Notes under the pieces: model-generated
What the model was told of the DNA's origin: nothing
The model's database searches: none
Seen by the model: the letters and a program-made list of their open reading frames with translations, nothing else
Program-made: the position numbers and the translations under genes
In this document: positions 35,801 to 50,200 of the stretch, in pieces
Layout of the letters: the number at the start of each line of letters is the position of its first letter
Position numbering within the stretch: the stretch's first letter is position 1
DNA from: Sorghum bicolor
Lineage: Eukaryota; Streptophyta; Magnoliopsida; Poales; Poaceae
Direction: 5' to 3'
NCBI RefSeq assembly: GCF_000003195.3
Contig: NC_012872.2
Coordinates: 3,348,001-3,412,000 of the forward strand
Length of the DNA stretch: 64,000 nt

Positions 35801-36048
35801 GCGAATTGCCAGCGATTATTAATGAATCTGTATGTATATAGGCGAAAGGGCATGTAACATAGTGTTAACAGGAGCCTCAGTAACACCTCAAATTCTGGGT
35901 TTGACTTCCCATAGGAGCAAATTTTCTAAGAATTTGACGCGTTGTGCTTTCAATGGTAGACGTTGTTTCCGTTGACAGCAAGGCGTCTGTGGTGACTTCA
36001 TCAAGAATTTGCCTTCCAGTCAATTCTTCGAAGATGTTTATAAAGGTA

Positions 36049-36290
36049 GGCTTTGTTTAGTTCACCCAAAAACCAAAAAAATTTTAAGATTCCCCGTCAC
36101 ATCGAATATTGCGGCATGTGCATGGAGCATTAGATATAGATGGAAACAAAAACTAATTGCACAGTTTACCTGTAAATCGCAAGACGAATTTTTTAAACCT
36201 AGTTACTCTATGATTGGACAATATTTGTCAAATAAAAACGAAAGTGCTACAGTGTTAAAATTCAAAATCTTTTCAGATCTAAACAAGGCC
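36049..36290. mobile_element. Tourist-like MITE, TSD GTA
   Basis: A 242-bp copy with GGCTTTGTTTAGTTCACC at the left and 'ctaaacaaggcc' at the right, GTA on both sides (36046-36048, 36291-36293). It lies about 325 bp beyond the CKX stop codon. Confidence 0.84.
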
Positions 36291-36294
36291 GTAG

Positions 36295-37780
36295 AGTCAA
36301 TATGTGCATGTTGTGTGAGTGTCTGTGTTATACTTTGCAATTCATCACCGATGCTAAGGTCATTATTTACATTATATTATGGAAGATAGTAACAAAGTGA
36401 AACTATGTCACATCATATTCTCATTTCATGTGTCCAACTCCTTGAGGTTTTCGTTGAAAAAACATTGTCCAGATTTGTAACTTGACCTTAACAACACATG
36501 TGGATATCTTTTACCTCCATAGAGACATCACTAGAGAAACCTCGTGCCCTTTCCCCATACTTCCTACTAAGATTTTGCCTTAAGGGTATGTGCTTTCATA
36601 TGCATCCAACAGGGAATGTATATGGACACATGTCCTTAAGAGCAAAATTTCTACATTTATGACGTCAGTTGTCGTTAGTTGGTTGGTTGTGTGCTATATA
36701 TGGCTATTTTATTTTTATCTCCACCCTATTAGGAGTTCTGTGATAGTGGTACTTTTTGTTGTACTTCGTTGATATACGATACTTTCTCTCTATTTATAAC
36801 ACTTATGTCTGACAAAAATTTTGTGAGTTAATTTTTTTTAAAAAAAATAGAACACTGAGTAATTCTATACACAGCACTTATGTTTCACCCCAGTAGTTTG
36901 ATGATCAATCAGCCTATCCTTCTACCCCTCTTTTTTTGGGTGGGGGGGGGGGGGTGTTTGAAATAACCGGTCTTCAACTAGTCACTTAAAAAAAGAAAAA
37001 AAAATATGAAGAAGAAAAAAAGATACCGTCACTTGTGAAAGAAGGTTTGCTTGGATCGAGGTGCGTGATTCTTTCTCAGTTTGCACGTTTTGCTTGGATG
37101 GCACCGTCATTTTCTATAAAATAGAATCTTATTGTTCCGTGATTGATGATCAGATAGCACGCATTTGACAACTGACATCGACAAGATCAGGTAAAGGGTC
37201 ATTTGTAGCCAGGTCGGTTGGTGGTGAACGATGATAAGTAGAGTACTCCCGTTGACCAGAGGTGCAGTGCCTTAGTTTTCTCTTACTTCCTCAGCATTCA
37301 CCACATGCATATGCATTGCACTTGCCGTACGTTGACTAATAGCATGCTTGGAGAAGTTTATTTTCAGCTTTAGACAAAGTCACTCTACAAAAGCTAAGCA
37401 ACAGTGCTGACCTGAATAAATAAAGGTGGTCGTCGTAGATTATTGGTTACCATCACACATACGCAAGCTATAGCTAGATTACACCAATTATCATCAGGAA
37501 AATAAAAAAGGAAATAAACTAACCAAACAAGCTATTGTATATTCTTTTTTAGAAGACCTCTTGAGCAAGCTGCACGGATAATTAGGCCTCAAGCGTCACT
37601 TGCATGTCTATATATGTGTATAACACGGACAATCAGGCCCAAAACTTCATTTGTATGTATTATAACATGTACAGTAAGGACAATCGCATCTAAAACATCA
37701 GTTGTAGGTACGGATGAATGTATATGTATGTATATATATATATATGTATCACAAGGACTATCAATCAGACTTCATTTGTA
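36295..37780. other. Intergenic DNA, nothing recognised
   Basis: AT-rich sequence with a G-run at about 36941-36956 and an alternating TA run near 37731-37745. No ORF with family features is seen. Confidence 0.45.
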
Positions 37781-37789
37781 TGTATTATT

Positions 37790-38015
37790 ACTTTCGTCCC
37801 AAAAAGGAACGTCGTTGTCTTGATTTTCAAGGGCCCAACCTCATCAAATATATACAAAAATATGTTAATGTCTATGACACGTAATAAATATCATTAGATG
37901 GATCATAAAATATATTTTATAATAAATCTATTTAGAGAAGATAACATTTTTCTATAAGTCCTAGTTCAAATCTAGAATGACATTATTTTTCAAACTCCGT
38001 GGGCGGAATCGGAGG
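37790..38015. mobile_element. Decayed Stowaway MITE
   Basis: 'actttcgtcccaaaaaggaacg' at the left and 'aaactccgtgggcggaatcggag' at the right resemble degraded Stowaway ends. The interior 'aaaaatatgttaatgtctatgacacgtaataaatatcatta' is typical Stowaway text in sorghum. Exact ends are not resolved. Confidence 0.45.
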
Positions 38016-38405
38016 ACGTGTTTGTTTCTTGGCGTCAAACTAGCAATTACCAGAGTCAATTGGAGTTAGGCAGTCTATGTGACACGGCATGGTGACTCGG
38101 CGAGACCGTGCGAGCTCGTATACAAAGCTTACACGCTTGGTCTTCTGCCTGCATCCACACGACCATGGCCATATACAATTTTGTCTTCTAGATGAACATG
38201 GCAATGGCACGCATCTCAAGTCAGGGCAGTTACAGTGAGCCGCATGGGAACATGATATCAGGTTTGCATCACTTATCAGGCCTCACAAAATGGTCTCTGC
38301 TACATCATCTAGGCTTGACTTCAGAGCTGCCATAATTTACATAGATACAGATACAATAGCACGTCAGTGGCTGTCCTTCATAAGGCTACACTGAATTACA
38401 GATGA

Positions 38406-41400
38406 CTATGAATGCACATCCGCCACTGCCTCCTGGTCCTGGGGCGCCCACCTCCACACTTTCAGCTCGCCGGAGCAGTCTCCGGTGAAGAGCAGCCCAC
38501 CAGCTGTGAGCTCGATGGTTCTCACCTCTTTCTTGGAGAGGAGCGTGCCCATCCCATCGAACCTGGAAGATAGTAACCAAGGAAATGCAGAGCTTCTTTC
38601 AGTAAGGAACCACTGAGCGCCACAACAATGGAGCACGCGGTTTGTTTGTCCATCTGATGGAACTGAGAAATATTTTTATGCACTCACGATGGCAGGTTGA
38701 ACAAGCGGATGCAATTGCTGTTGTGGAGGGAGCAGAAGAGAACTGGCGTCTTACCAACTCGGTGCATGCCGAAGAGTGTGCGCAAACCCTGCAACACAAT
38801 CGGAAAGGTTAAGCAGCAGGGAAACAGCCTAAAGCTTGTTGTGAGGAAACCAATTTAAAAGGAAGGAGGAAACACAGCACTCTCGTAGCACTTGCATAAT
38901 TGTACCCTTGTGTAATTCCCTGATCAAGCACACCAAGGCAGCAATTTTTCTCGGACCATATTATGAAAGAGCTTAAAATTATTTTATTCAACTTGTTCCA
39001 AGTCAAAAGTACTAAAGAGAATAATACAGTGAGGGGAACATTTTGAAATACATGTAGACTAGAAAGTAGAAGGAAAAAAACTGCTGCTGAGCCAGAACAA
39101 TGGCCAGGAAATTTCATTAGTTCTTCCTGCATGCAGACTAAGATAGGCAATCAGTTCAAACATAACGCTCTGGAAGTTGTTTTCATAATTCTAAGATACT
39201 CAGTACTCTACCACTCTAAGTCTTCGAGGCAAACAGATGAACCAAGCAGGCCTCCTAAAGTTCTCATCCAATAAGGCTTCAGAGTAAACTCCAGTCGACC
39301 AAGAAGACCAACCAGACAAGCTATCTCCCATATCCAAGCAAGAAGACAAAATGTTGAGAGGTTCCAGCATATGCCTATGCCAACACCTACCTCAGAGACT
39401 ACATTTATGAATCATATTTCTTGGCTAAAAGCAAATGGAGTGCCAACAATTAAGACCATGAGACATGCAGAAGTACAGAGGAAAACTGATCACGGCACCA
39501 AAAGAAAAAAAAGACATTAAGGACAGATCTGCTTGATTTTTAGAAGTATGCATAGGAGTACAGAGCCATTGAAACTATCATATTCTGCATAAGGCAGGTT
39601 ATTCCTAGAACCACAAAAAAAAAGTAGAACAGATTCATTGTATTGTCAATTGAGAATAGACATAAGCTGATCAATGGAGTAGCACACAAAAAAACAGAAT
39701 TGATCAATGAAACTAGAAGGACTGGAAGGCACAAACAAAAAGAACTCATCAGCAATGCTATTATTCACAAAAAAAAATAGTTATTATTATTGAAATAAAC
39801 AACATAGTTTTTGCACACTATACTTGTTCTTTGCTGAACTTTGGGCAGTACCAATATTAATCAAACTTAGTTATACAACTATAAAAATGTTGTTGCCATA
39901 AACTATTTAGTTATACACTGCCTGCAGCATCCAACAAAACAAAAATAACGCATGATCAGCAGGAGTGCAGTTCTTACATGCTCCTCAGCATGAGTATATT
40001 TGGCTTGAAGGTTTCCAGACTCTGACAGAGTCCAGACCTTTACAGTCTTGTCAAGGGAGCAAGATAATAACTTTTCGTCCCAACAAAGCACAGATGTTAC
40101 AGCAGCTTTATGCTCAAAGAGTGTTTGAACACACTGCCAAGTCGTAAGGTCCCATGCCTGGTAAATACAAAGAAATAAAGAATGCATCAGAACCAACATA
40201 ACATTCAGTGGTCAATTGAGCGATATCTTGAGGAAAAATCCATACTTTGATGGTCTTGTCAAGTGAGCCAGAGTATAGTCTTCTTGCTGAGATAGACAAT
40301 GAAACAACTGGACGTTGATGGCCACTGAGGATGAACACTGGTTCAATTTTACTCTCCTTAGAAGGAAATTTCCAGGCCATGATGCGACCATCTCTCGTAC
40401 CAGCAAACAGCATCTCATCCGTGATAGCCATGGAACAAACCAGACTAGAAGGCCCTTGAAGACTTAGTTTCATCCCTGTCTTTGTGTTCCATGCCTTGTA
40501 CCAAGCAAAGTCACCCCTCAATATGTCACTATGATACGAAATAAAGGTGTACTCTCACTAGAATCAGAATGTCACCTCCACAGACTTCGAAATTCCAATG
40601 AATACCCATGGGCCATGGGTGATCATGCAGCCAACCTTGCCTCCCATCTTGATGACATCAACACACTATTGCAGAAACATTGAGAAGAAAATTGTAATAT
40701 GATAACAGATTAGATTTTTTTTGTTTTTTTTCCATCCTCTCTTGGATATACTGCCACATATCTCTAACTATGTTTTTTTTTCTATTCTTTACTTTGTTTT
40801 TTCTCATTGTTATTTTTTTACATAAATGCATATCCACTAATGAGACAGCTGCAATCTCTGAAGATTCCCTTGCAAATCATGCAACCATATGTATCAACCA
40901 AGTGACAACCAGATTACGTCCGAAACTGATCCCAGGCAAATGGATAGCTGAAGCAGGCGAAGAGCCTCCAATAGCAACAAGGCTAGCCTGACAGATAACA
41001 TTCAATCCAAACCAAGAGCACATGGACCACCCCGACTAATCATCATAAGAAATCCACTGACGATTGGTGATACAATGAGGGCATCCATCACCAGAACCAA
41101 CCAGAAGAAATCCTGAATGACCATTTGGTTGGTTGCATAGGGTGCACGTGAAGCACCACACTTCGCTAATTGGTCACACAGGTAGCACATCAACCACCAC
41201 GAACAATGAAACCTCCTCACTGGAACCTCCGTGGAAGCAGCCCGCTACTCGTGCATAGTCACTTAATCAGAGAGATTGTTGGGAGCCCATGCGTAATCAG
41301 AGAGACTGTTGGGAGCCCGTGCCTAATCAGATACATTGTCGGGAGCCGAGAACCAAGCTACCTTGCCGGAATTGCAGTCCCAGATGCGAACAGATCCGTC

Positions 41401-41963
41401 GGCGCCGCCGGAGTAGAGCTTGTCGGAACCCAGCGGCAGAGAAATCCCACTGATAGCCTGTCAGATTTTTATGATTACTGTAAGAGCCCATCACAACTGC
41501 TAGACAGAAATTGGCGATCGCGTTGCGATAGAGCGAATTTTCAGAGTGACGGGGAAGCTCGCACCTCCGTGTGTCCAGCAAGGGCGCAGAGAAAGACGAA
41601 ACCGCCCTCACCGCTGCTGCGGCGCTTCTCCTCAACGGGCGTCCTATCGTCTCCATTAGCCGGTTTCGGCTTCGGCTCAGGCTTCGGGCTTGTCATGTCG
41701 TTTCCGCGTCGCCGCCGTGCGGATGCTTCGGGCGCATCGGGCTCGGCACGGCGACTCGATCCGGACAGCACCGCCTTCTGAACAGGGCCGAGGAGCCTCG
41801 TCGTCACCGGATCGAGGCGAAGGGTCGGGCGTGAGGCCTTGCCGCCGCCGCAGGGCTCAGGCACAGAGGGTCTGGCGTAGGGGCTCCACCGCGCGCGCCC
41901 GGGCGCGGGCGCCGGGGAGTGGCCGGTGCGGAGGCGCGCGGCGAGGGAGGAGGAGATCGGCAT
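38406..41963 (-). CDS. WD40-repeat protein of the ZFWD family, no CCCH finger
   Basis: Seven minus-strand exons, 41565-41963, 41362-41457, 40576-40665, 40246-40494, 39978-40157, 38688-38788 and 38406-38562, join in frame through GT-AG introns to 423 codons. From about residue 131 (GHTE..) to the end the protein is a WD40 propeller: blades with SGGADGSVRIWD, AGTRDGRIMAWK, SGSLDKTIKAWD, SCSLDKTVKVWT and TGDCSGELKVWR are visible. Blade order and linkers follow plant ZFWD proteins (CCCH finger plus WD40; family knowledge), but the N-terminal CCCH finger is absent. Instead there is an Arg/Pro-rich, low-complexity region. An internal Met at 41696 would give a 334-residue protein. The function is unknown; WD40 propellers are protein-binding scaffolds. 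Confidence 0.9.
41264..41345. repeat. Short tandem repeat in WD40-gene intron 2
   Basis: Three units of about 32-33 bp share 'taatcagagagattgttggg' and 'agcccatgcg' with few changes. They lie between exons 2 and 3 and end just before the exon 2 donor. Confidence 0.75.
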
Positions 41964-42009
41964 ATCGGTGGCTGGCAGTTGCCGGTCGCGCGGCTAGGGC
42001 TAGGCGGCG

Positions 42010-44220
42010 CTAGGCGTCTATAGTGGGGAAGAGGAAGAGCGCGATGGAGGCGATCGGAGGTGGAGGCGGTTGTCGAGAGTCGCGATCGTGGAAGAGGTCG
42101 GACACGCGGTACCTCTTTATTATCGGTCGCGTCCGTCTTGGATTGGAACCTCCCTCCTAAAAAAAGTAAATATTTCTAATTCAATTAAAGTCAAGTAAAT
42201 TTAAAATTTACTGAATTATAGAAAATAGTATTAATCATTACAGTTTCAAATAAATGTACTATAAAAATATTTATTTCATTATGAATCTATATTACCACTT
42301 ACTTGATATCATAATATTATTATTTTTATGTAAAAAAAAATTGATCAAAAAAGTGAGTACGGTGTATAAGGCGCATGGGTTTCAAGATGAAACTTAGTAA
42401 TAATATAGTAGATTTTGATATTACACTTAGGGATGAACAATACATAATTTCATGCTACATAAGTGGTTGTATTGGATTTGTATTTTTAGACTACTTCCTA
42501 ATTACCAAAGTTTCGTTGTCACAGATGATATATTGTTGTCACAGATGATATATGTATGGTGTGATTGGTTATCTACGTTAAGGTTAATCTGCATTAGGAG
42601 CATAGGCGGACCCAGGGCCCGGCGACTCTGGGCGCCTGCCCGGGCTGCTACGCTGTGCTTGGGTGGATACGCTATCATGTTGGTCTTGTACGAATACTAG
42701 CCAGGCAAAAAAATACACAGGTTTGCGTAGCAACAGCAGATCATCAGGTACATGAGGCAGCCCAACTCATAAATGGGCAGCCATTGCACTGAGGGGGCTG
42801 TGCTATTTTTTTGTTTGTTTGTAGAAATATGTTTATATAAACTTGTTATCACTTATCAATGGTCATATTTCGCCCGGGCTCTAGAAAGTCTCTAGGTCCG
42901 CCAATGATTAGGAGATTGCATCATAAGCCGTGCTGAGTCATCCAGCTCCAAGATTCAAAAGCACGGCAAGGCAGTGCAGGATGATGGAACCAGATCAAGA
43001 GCTGAATACGACCAAATCAGGTGTCCGGTGGTGAATTTAAAGATGTGCTTTTGAGGAAAGTGCTAGTCTGGATAAAGGGCTATGCAAAAACCAAACAACT
43101 AAAATTTACACTATCATGGTTTAGATTTAGATACAGAGTTAACCAGGCAACTAATCACATTAACGTTGTATTGCTCTAGAAGTTATCAAGTGAAACCGTA
43201 CCTTATATTTGGGTATAGATGACCTATATGCATACTTCGTCCTTCGTGTGATGAGATTATATTTGATCAAACTACGTGCGATCAATTTACTCTGAACACG
43301 ATCAGTATTGAACACAAATACCGAGCCCTCCCCCGTTGTCCACTGAATAAAGTAGCATGACTCCCATCCATCGTCGAGAACATTCTCTCTCTCGAGTACA
43401 CCGGGTTTTGTTAGGCCTCGTTTAGTTGCAAAAAAATTTGCAAAATAAACACAGTAACACTTTCATTTATATTTAATAAATTTTATCTATAGACTAACTA
43501 AACTTAAAAGTTTCATCTCACAAATTACAGATAAACTGTACAATTAATTATTATTATTTATATTTAATACCGCAAGTTTCAATGTAGCAAAAAAATCTAT
43601 TATTTTTTTGCAAAAACAGGGCCTTAGATGGCCGACCCAGCCATCCATCCACCACTACCGGTCCGCAAGTGACACGGCATCAGATACGACAGAAGGTTTT
43701 TGCATGCCTCGATGACTTGCAAAGTTGCAAATGGCGCATCAACAAATCACACCGATTTGACAGTATATCAGACTTGCTGTCAGTGAAAACCATGGAGCAT
43801 GTTAATAATATAATTGATTTACCCATCTGATCAGATACAACAAGAGGCTTTTGCATCTCTTTGACTTGAGCCCCTTTGCCCATCTCAACAAACATCAAGG
43901 GCCAGGGCATGGTAGCAATAGAACAACAAATCCACATCCCCCCGATGTCTCTCTTAGGTTAGCTTTCACATTGTTTATAAACTCTATGGTGTCTAAATCC
44001 TACAAAGAATGGATCAAGAACACCTTTTATATATACAACAGAACACCGGTTGCAACTGCACATTATCAGCGGGGGATGCGGAAGTATGCATCTATATAAC
44101 CTCTGTAGTTCCTTCTTTGGCCTGGTCAATAAAGAAAGGCCTTGCTGCCCGCACTCTTCCTTTTATCAACTCACAAAAAATCGAGTTGTAAAAAGCTTTC
44201 CAGAAGGACCTCAGTTACAC
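42010..44220. other. Intergenic DNA between two minus-strand genes
   Basis: The first about 120 bases are the 5' flank of the WD40 gene. Beyond that I see no gene. 'acccagggcccgg', 'gggcgcctgcccgggct' near 42610-42645 and 'cgcccgggctctagaaagtc' near 42873 resemble degenerate ends of a larger repeat (compare the 'gggggctccagtcccccc' text near 61165). A Tourist MITE at 43414-43623 is listed separately. Confidence 0.4.
43414..43623. mobile_element. Tourist-like MITE, TSD TTA
   Basis: A 210-bp copy with GGCCTCGTTTAGTTGC at the left and 'gcaaaaacagggcc' at the right, TTA on both sides (43411-43413, 43624-43626). The interior block is reversed relative to most copies. Confidence 0.8.
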
Positions 44221-44226
44221 CAGGTG

Positions 44227-47200
44227 TCATGACTGCCAAAAGATATTTGGGTCGTTGCTATATACCGCACGGTCTTGAATTTCTAAATTAGCAACGTGCC
44301 AATCAACAAGCCTTGCTTGAATGCATTTCAATAGCATGAGTCCGGTTGGGAAGAGCCACCAACCGCTTTCATCCCTGGAAATATTTCATGGCATGTGGCT
44401 TATATAACTGCATATAACTCTTAAGAAGATGCTAGTGGACAAGCGAGGAAAATTATGCTTACGTTCCCAGGTTCCAGGGCTGCAGGCTCGGGTGTGTTTT
44501 GGTTGACGACTTATAATGTACAAAACCACATATGAAAGCCACAACCTAGAGATTAACATGCACAGGAAGAAGGTTATAGAGGCGTAACACTTGATAGAAA
44601 GAAACCATTCAATTCCTGCCATTCCGTGTGACAGATACCGATATAACATTGAAATGTAGGTGGGTGAAGAGTACTTACGACATTGACCAGTGAAGTTATG
44701 TTCCACAATGCATATACACGAGCAAGGCCTGCTGACCGCCTCGGTCCATGACTAAATAAAGCATTGATACCAGCAGGAAAAGGCGACAAAATCCCAAGAG
44801 GTAGAATAAACAAAACCAAGAGAACATCGACCATAGAATATGAATACAGCTGGAGAAAAGTAAGCAAAACTAAGCTGAAATCTGCAAGAAGCAGTATTGA
44901 GATTACCAAACCAACAAGATCCTGCAGTTAAGAACAACAGAACCAAGATCAGCACAAAATGAAGAATTGATACATAATCATTCTGTGGACAAGAACAATG
45001 GCAGAGAAAGACCTGATGCCCAACTGGTTTCGAATTGTGCAAGATAAGAGAAAATGGGTAAAACAAATCTCTCCTGTCTTTTAGCGTCCTTAAGCTATTA
45101 CTATCGAGAACTCCACCAGTGATCCTTTTGCGCATTAGAGCATCCTTAATCCTGGACTGACTTAGTTGAGTATCAGCGAGCATGTTTTGTGTTCTGCGTG
45201 GTGTAATAATAAGCCATCATAAATAATAATGATGATAAACGACACCAATAATAACAAACATAAAAACACATAATAACTCACGGTGTGTGTTGCTCTGTTT
45301 TTACTCTAGGGCTTCCATCAGGTTCAGTAAGTGCAGCTTCTCCTTCAACAGCATAAACAAGAAGACCAAATTGGCAGTACCCTAATGCTGTAGCTTGGAA
45401 CCAGGCAAGATCAACGCGGATACCATTCTCAGCTAAAGAGGGATTTGCATGAGTTTCAAGCCAGTCAATGACCGGAAGAAACGTTACTTTCAGATTTCCA
45501 CAGCGAACCAAACGCAGCTGTGCATTCAATCCAGCTACAAGACGGTGCCATATCCATGAGGGAACAGCCTGTAGCAGATATGGCATGAGTTCTTGAGGAA
45601 AAGTGTAAGGACATGAACAGTTCAATTTGAAATATCTTAAAATGATTACCTGGCTCATAAGACTAGTAAGCACACTGTCACTATTAAGTGAAAACGGAGC
45701 CATGTAACTTCCATCGCCTCCAAAGATCAGAGACATTGGAAACCTTTGACGAAGACGAGGTGGAAGATCAGGCCTTTTTTCATCTCCCCCAAGGAAGAAA
45801 TCTAAATACCCTAGCATTAAATCTGGGGTTGCAGTCACCTAGAGATTGCAAAAGCAGAAATCAAATAATGACAGGCTGGAAGATACTATTCCAGCTTTGG
45901 AAACAAGAATGAACATAAACAGTATACAGTTGACCAAACAGACACTAGAAACTATGGGGGGGCAAATAAATTTAGTGACAAGAATTTAGATTTGTAATAT
46001 TAGTATCAACACAGTAACCCTTCTACTCAAAGTAGCATGTTTGAGAGTACCATTTCCAATCATGAAAGTCTTGGAGGACTCTCTTCGGCTAATAACTAAA
46101 TATTTTTATCACTTATAATAGTATAGGTAGTCTCAGTGTGCGAGCACCACCGTAAGGATCCAACTTTAAGAGCTTGAAGTGTTTAAAATTTATGAGCAAG
46201 ACCAAGAGCTTTAAAGATATTTGAATTTTCTGAGAAACCAAGTCAACCTTGAGGCCTTCATACAGTGCACGTGAACGGCAAGACCTTAAGCATGAATGAT
46301 CATATTCAGAGCGAACAAATTCACGAAGTCTCTGTAATTTCTTTCTCCTACGCCACTGTTGCCATGACCAAGCCAGGGGGTAGGCAAGTATACAGAGGAT
46401 ACTGTAAATAGATCCTTCCCACCACTGATAAGCTGCAAGGGTGTTTATCTCATCGACAAATCTAGTAAATGCATCTTCATATCTGACAACAAAGAGAGAG
46501 CAAAATTAGAACACCATTTCAAGTATTTCTGATAGTACTTCGTACAGGCAGATTAAAATAGTTATTTGACTCAAAAGAGTGACTAGACAGAGCTTAAGGG
46601 TGGTAAAAGAAAAGGACCACAAAGATTGGATCCGATTGAGTATTATCTAGGTTCACTTGTGAACAGGCACACATACACAATCTCTGTTATTTGTTCTGGC
46701 GGACTGTGTGAGAGATGCCAAGGTTCACTGAAGGTGTTGGGACCCATGAAATACATCCTGTGTACATGACCGTGCGACTCTTCAGCCCTATTAGTTTCAA
46801 TGACCTGTGTAATTATCAATTTTTTATCAGAATTCACGAGGCGCATGGTATTTAAGATGTGAGCTATTCAGAAAAGGTAAGAAGTACCTCATTTAGTGAT
46901 TCTAGGAAGGGAAAGGAATGATCAATTTGGGACCCTTGCTGGGTTGGTGCTGGCCCAGGTAACTCATCCGTGCCAACAAATTTCATACGAGCAACACTTA
47001 AAACAAGAGCTAACAAGATAAGAAGGCCTGAAAGAAGTAGACCAAATAGCCAAGGTCCCCCAAAAGTATATATTAACTCCTCCAGAGCTGTATAACAGTG
47101 AGGCATGCGATATCTGTCAGACATGCATCTGTAGGGACATGGAGTTTCAGTAGCACCTCCTGAAAAATGTAAGCAAAGAATATTCAACTGAAGTAACAGA

Positions 47201-50200
47201 AGTGTCTGAATTACCTAGGCAGTACAAGAATCTACAAATTTAGAAGAAATGTGAAAGGATATAAACCACATCCGTCCGAAAACATGAAAAACCATGGTCA
47301 ACAAAATGTGTGTGTTGGGTGGGGGGAGGCCAGCAACTTATAGAAACTTAAATCAAATTTTGTTCGCAGGTAGCACTTCCACTTTGTATGTGTTATGGCG
47401 GCGGTTAGGGTTTAGAAGGAGAAAGGGGGACGACCAGGGGCCTTGCCCACAGCCGAGCAAGAGAGAACTTCTAATTCCTGCTTGATTAGATTGATACATC
47501 TCCTCTCCTTATATAGAGGCTTACTTGATCCCTAAGGAAGAAACCCTTATCTCTAATTATAACACTAATGGGCTATACTGCCAACCCAGGCCCAATAGGC
47601 CCATGACATATGCCTCTAACATATGGTGGCAGTTAGGGTTGAGACTTGAGAGGGAGAGAGGGGCCGGCCAAGGGCCTTGCCCATGGCCGAGCAACAGTGA
47701 ACTTCTAATTCCTGCTTCATTAGATTGATACATCTCGTCTCCTTATATAGAGAGGCTTACTTGACCCCTGAGGAGAAACCCTTATCTCTACTTAATTATA
47801 ACACTACTAATGGACTATACTCCAACCCAGGCCCGATAGGCCAATGACATATGCCTCGAGCAATATGACACCCCAAAAACAAATAGAAATAATTACCTCG
47901 GACATTTATGTATATAGCACGGTGAGGGAGTTCACCCGAAGGGCACGAAAAGCATAAAGATTTAGAAGATCCCGTAACATTTTTGTATGTTCCAATAGGG
48001 CATTCCTGCAATTTATGCAAAAACAATGGAGTTACATGGCCACTGGCCACTCCAGAACAAAGGGAAATAATAATTATGCAATTATTCGATGTTACCAAAC
48101 CAAAAAATAAACCAAGATATTACACATTATCATGATATGGAACATTAAGGTAGGCCCTTTTGTGTATGAACCAACCAAACTTCACTGCTTATGGGATGCA
48201 ACAACATATAGGGTACGTGTTTGGAACATATAAATAAGTTATACCTTGCAAAATGTTCCATAAAGACCCTTTGGGCAAGCTTTTCCTGTGACCGTTCCAT
48301 TGCCACCAGAATATCCCGGCCCTTTGCTTACTCCTCCACTGTATAATACATAGTTAGTATACAAACAATATATAAACATAACTCAAAACATTACAGTAAC
48401 TGCCAGACATTTTAGTAGCTACAGCTGATGAAAGGAAAATTTAGAAAAATAAAACTAAGCTATATCGTTCACAACACATCTCAACTGTTCTCCAGTATAA
48501 GATGAACCAACTCCAACAGCCAACAAGCCAATGAAAGGGAAAAGGTAAAAAATCTGCAAGACAATGGCACCATCCATAAAGTTCATGATAAGGCAGCAGA
48601 GCCCCTAATTAGAAGTTCCAACAATCAAGGAATATAGTATAAAATTGTTCTTCATCTTTTCCTTGGCTTGTTGCCTCATAATGTCAATTGTGAAACATAT
48701 CATACTAATCAAATAAGGCTGGATATGAATAGCCGTCAAAAACATGATTAAATTCGAAGTAAAATGCAGAAGTTTATAGATAGCGCTGATACAGCATGAA
48801 ATGACCAAAAACAGCAAATCAATCTTCTATAAATTATAATACGAATACTAGAGAAAGGATCAGACCAGACCTTGCAAGTATTGATCCCTTAACAGCTGCA
48901 ACAGGCACATACTCATCTCCAGTAGGAATGTTAGACCAATGGAAATGAATCCTTCCCCCACCACCTCCACCACTACCAGAACTTCCGAAGCCACCAACAC
49001 TTGAGAGGACAGAGCTTTCAGCTAAGGACAAAGTGTGCACAAATAGAAGAATTGTGCCCCCAGAACCACCACCAGGTCCTCCAACAGAGCCATTAGCATA
49101 GCTGCCACCATTTGATTCTACTGAACCATAGAGGGCAAGACTTGGCAAAGAATACTCCCATGAGCCCATCACTGGAGAGCAGTTACAAAAAACATTTAAA
49201 AGACAATATTAAGACATGATATGGGCCAAAAAAAATGAGGACAATTGGAGCATATGTACCTATTATACCCCCACCAGCTGTGGACAACTCGGTAGAGTCA
49301 TTCCCACTGCCGCTGCCAAGTTCACAAGGTAGATCGGCATTGCCATAGATAGCTCCACCCTCAGCAAGGCTTCCGTTATAAGAACCATTCCCGCCTTTGC
49401 CACCATGTCCACCACCACCACATACACCGCTGCTTAACATTTTCCCTTGTCCTACTCCAGTTCGACAGCCTAAATTTGAAGGGATCATCTCAAAATGAAG
49501 AAATAACAGCGATACAGACATATGGACACACAGGCATTTTTAAGCATCATGGCAAATAGAAAAGGTTACTGTGTTCCTCTTAAGCCAAATAAGTAACAGT
49601 AAGAACCACATATAAAATGGAAGCATTTTTTGCCAAAAATATTACTATCATGACATGATAATAGGCTAGGTGAATGCTGCTTATCATTGTTGAAATATGT
49701 TCACTATAAATAGTTTAAAGGTCTTAGTGGGTATGCCGCTCTCTTTGCTTAGAAAAAGACTCAGCAGGTTTTCGCAAGAACTCTGAACTCTAACCGCTAA
49801 GCTAATGACATAAGCCTTCAGAGGGATACAAGTTATACCTTGGTCCCCATAAATTAGAACTGCAGGCAAGAGGCAACAAGCCAACAGAGAATTTCTTTAA
49901 AAGTAGAAAACTAACAAATTACCCAAGCCTGATGCGCTGATGGTTCCAGATGTATACACAGTGACACTTCTTGCCCTATTGAAATGTATTACAGTTCCTT
50001 GTACGAGACCCCAGACATCAATATCTTCAACACGGCATACCTAAATAGGAGAAGATACCATAAGCTGCATCTTATGAGAGAATCTACCTGGGAGCTGCAT
50101 GGGAGTGTTCAACAATTGAGTGTACCTGAAGGGTAAATGACAATGAAGAATTTAGATTGCAATCTTCTGGTGGATGTATTATTTCCACAGGACAGCTATC

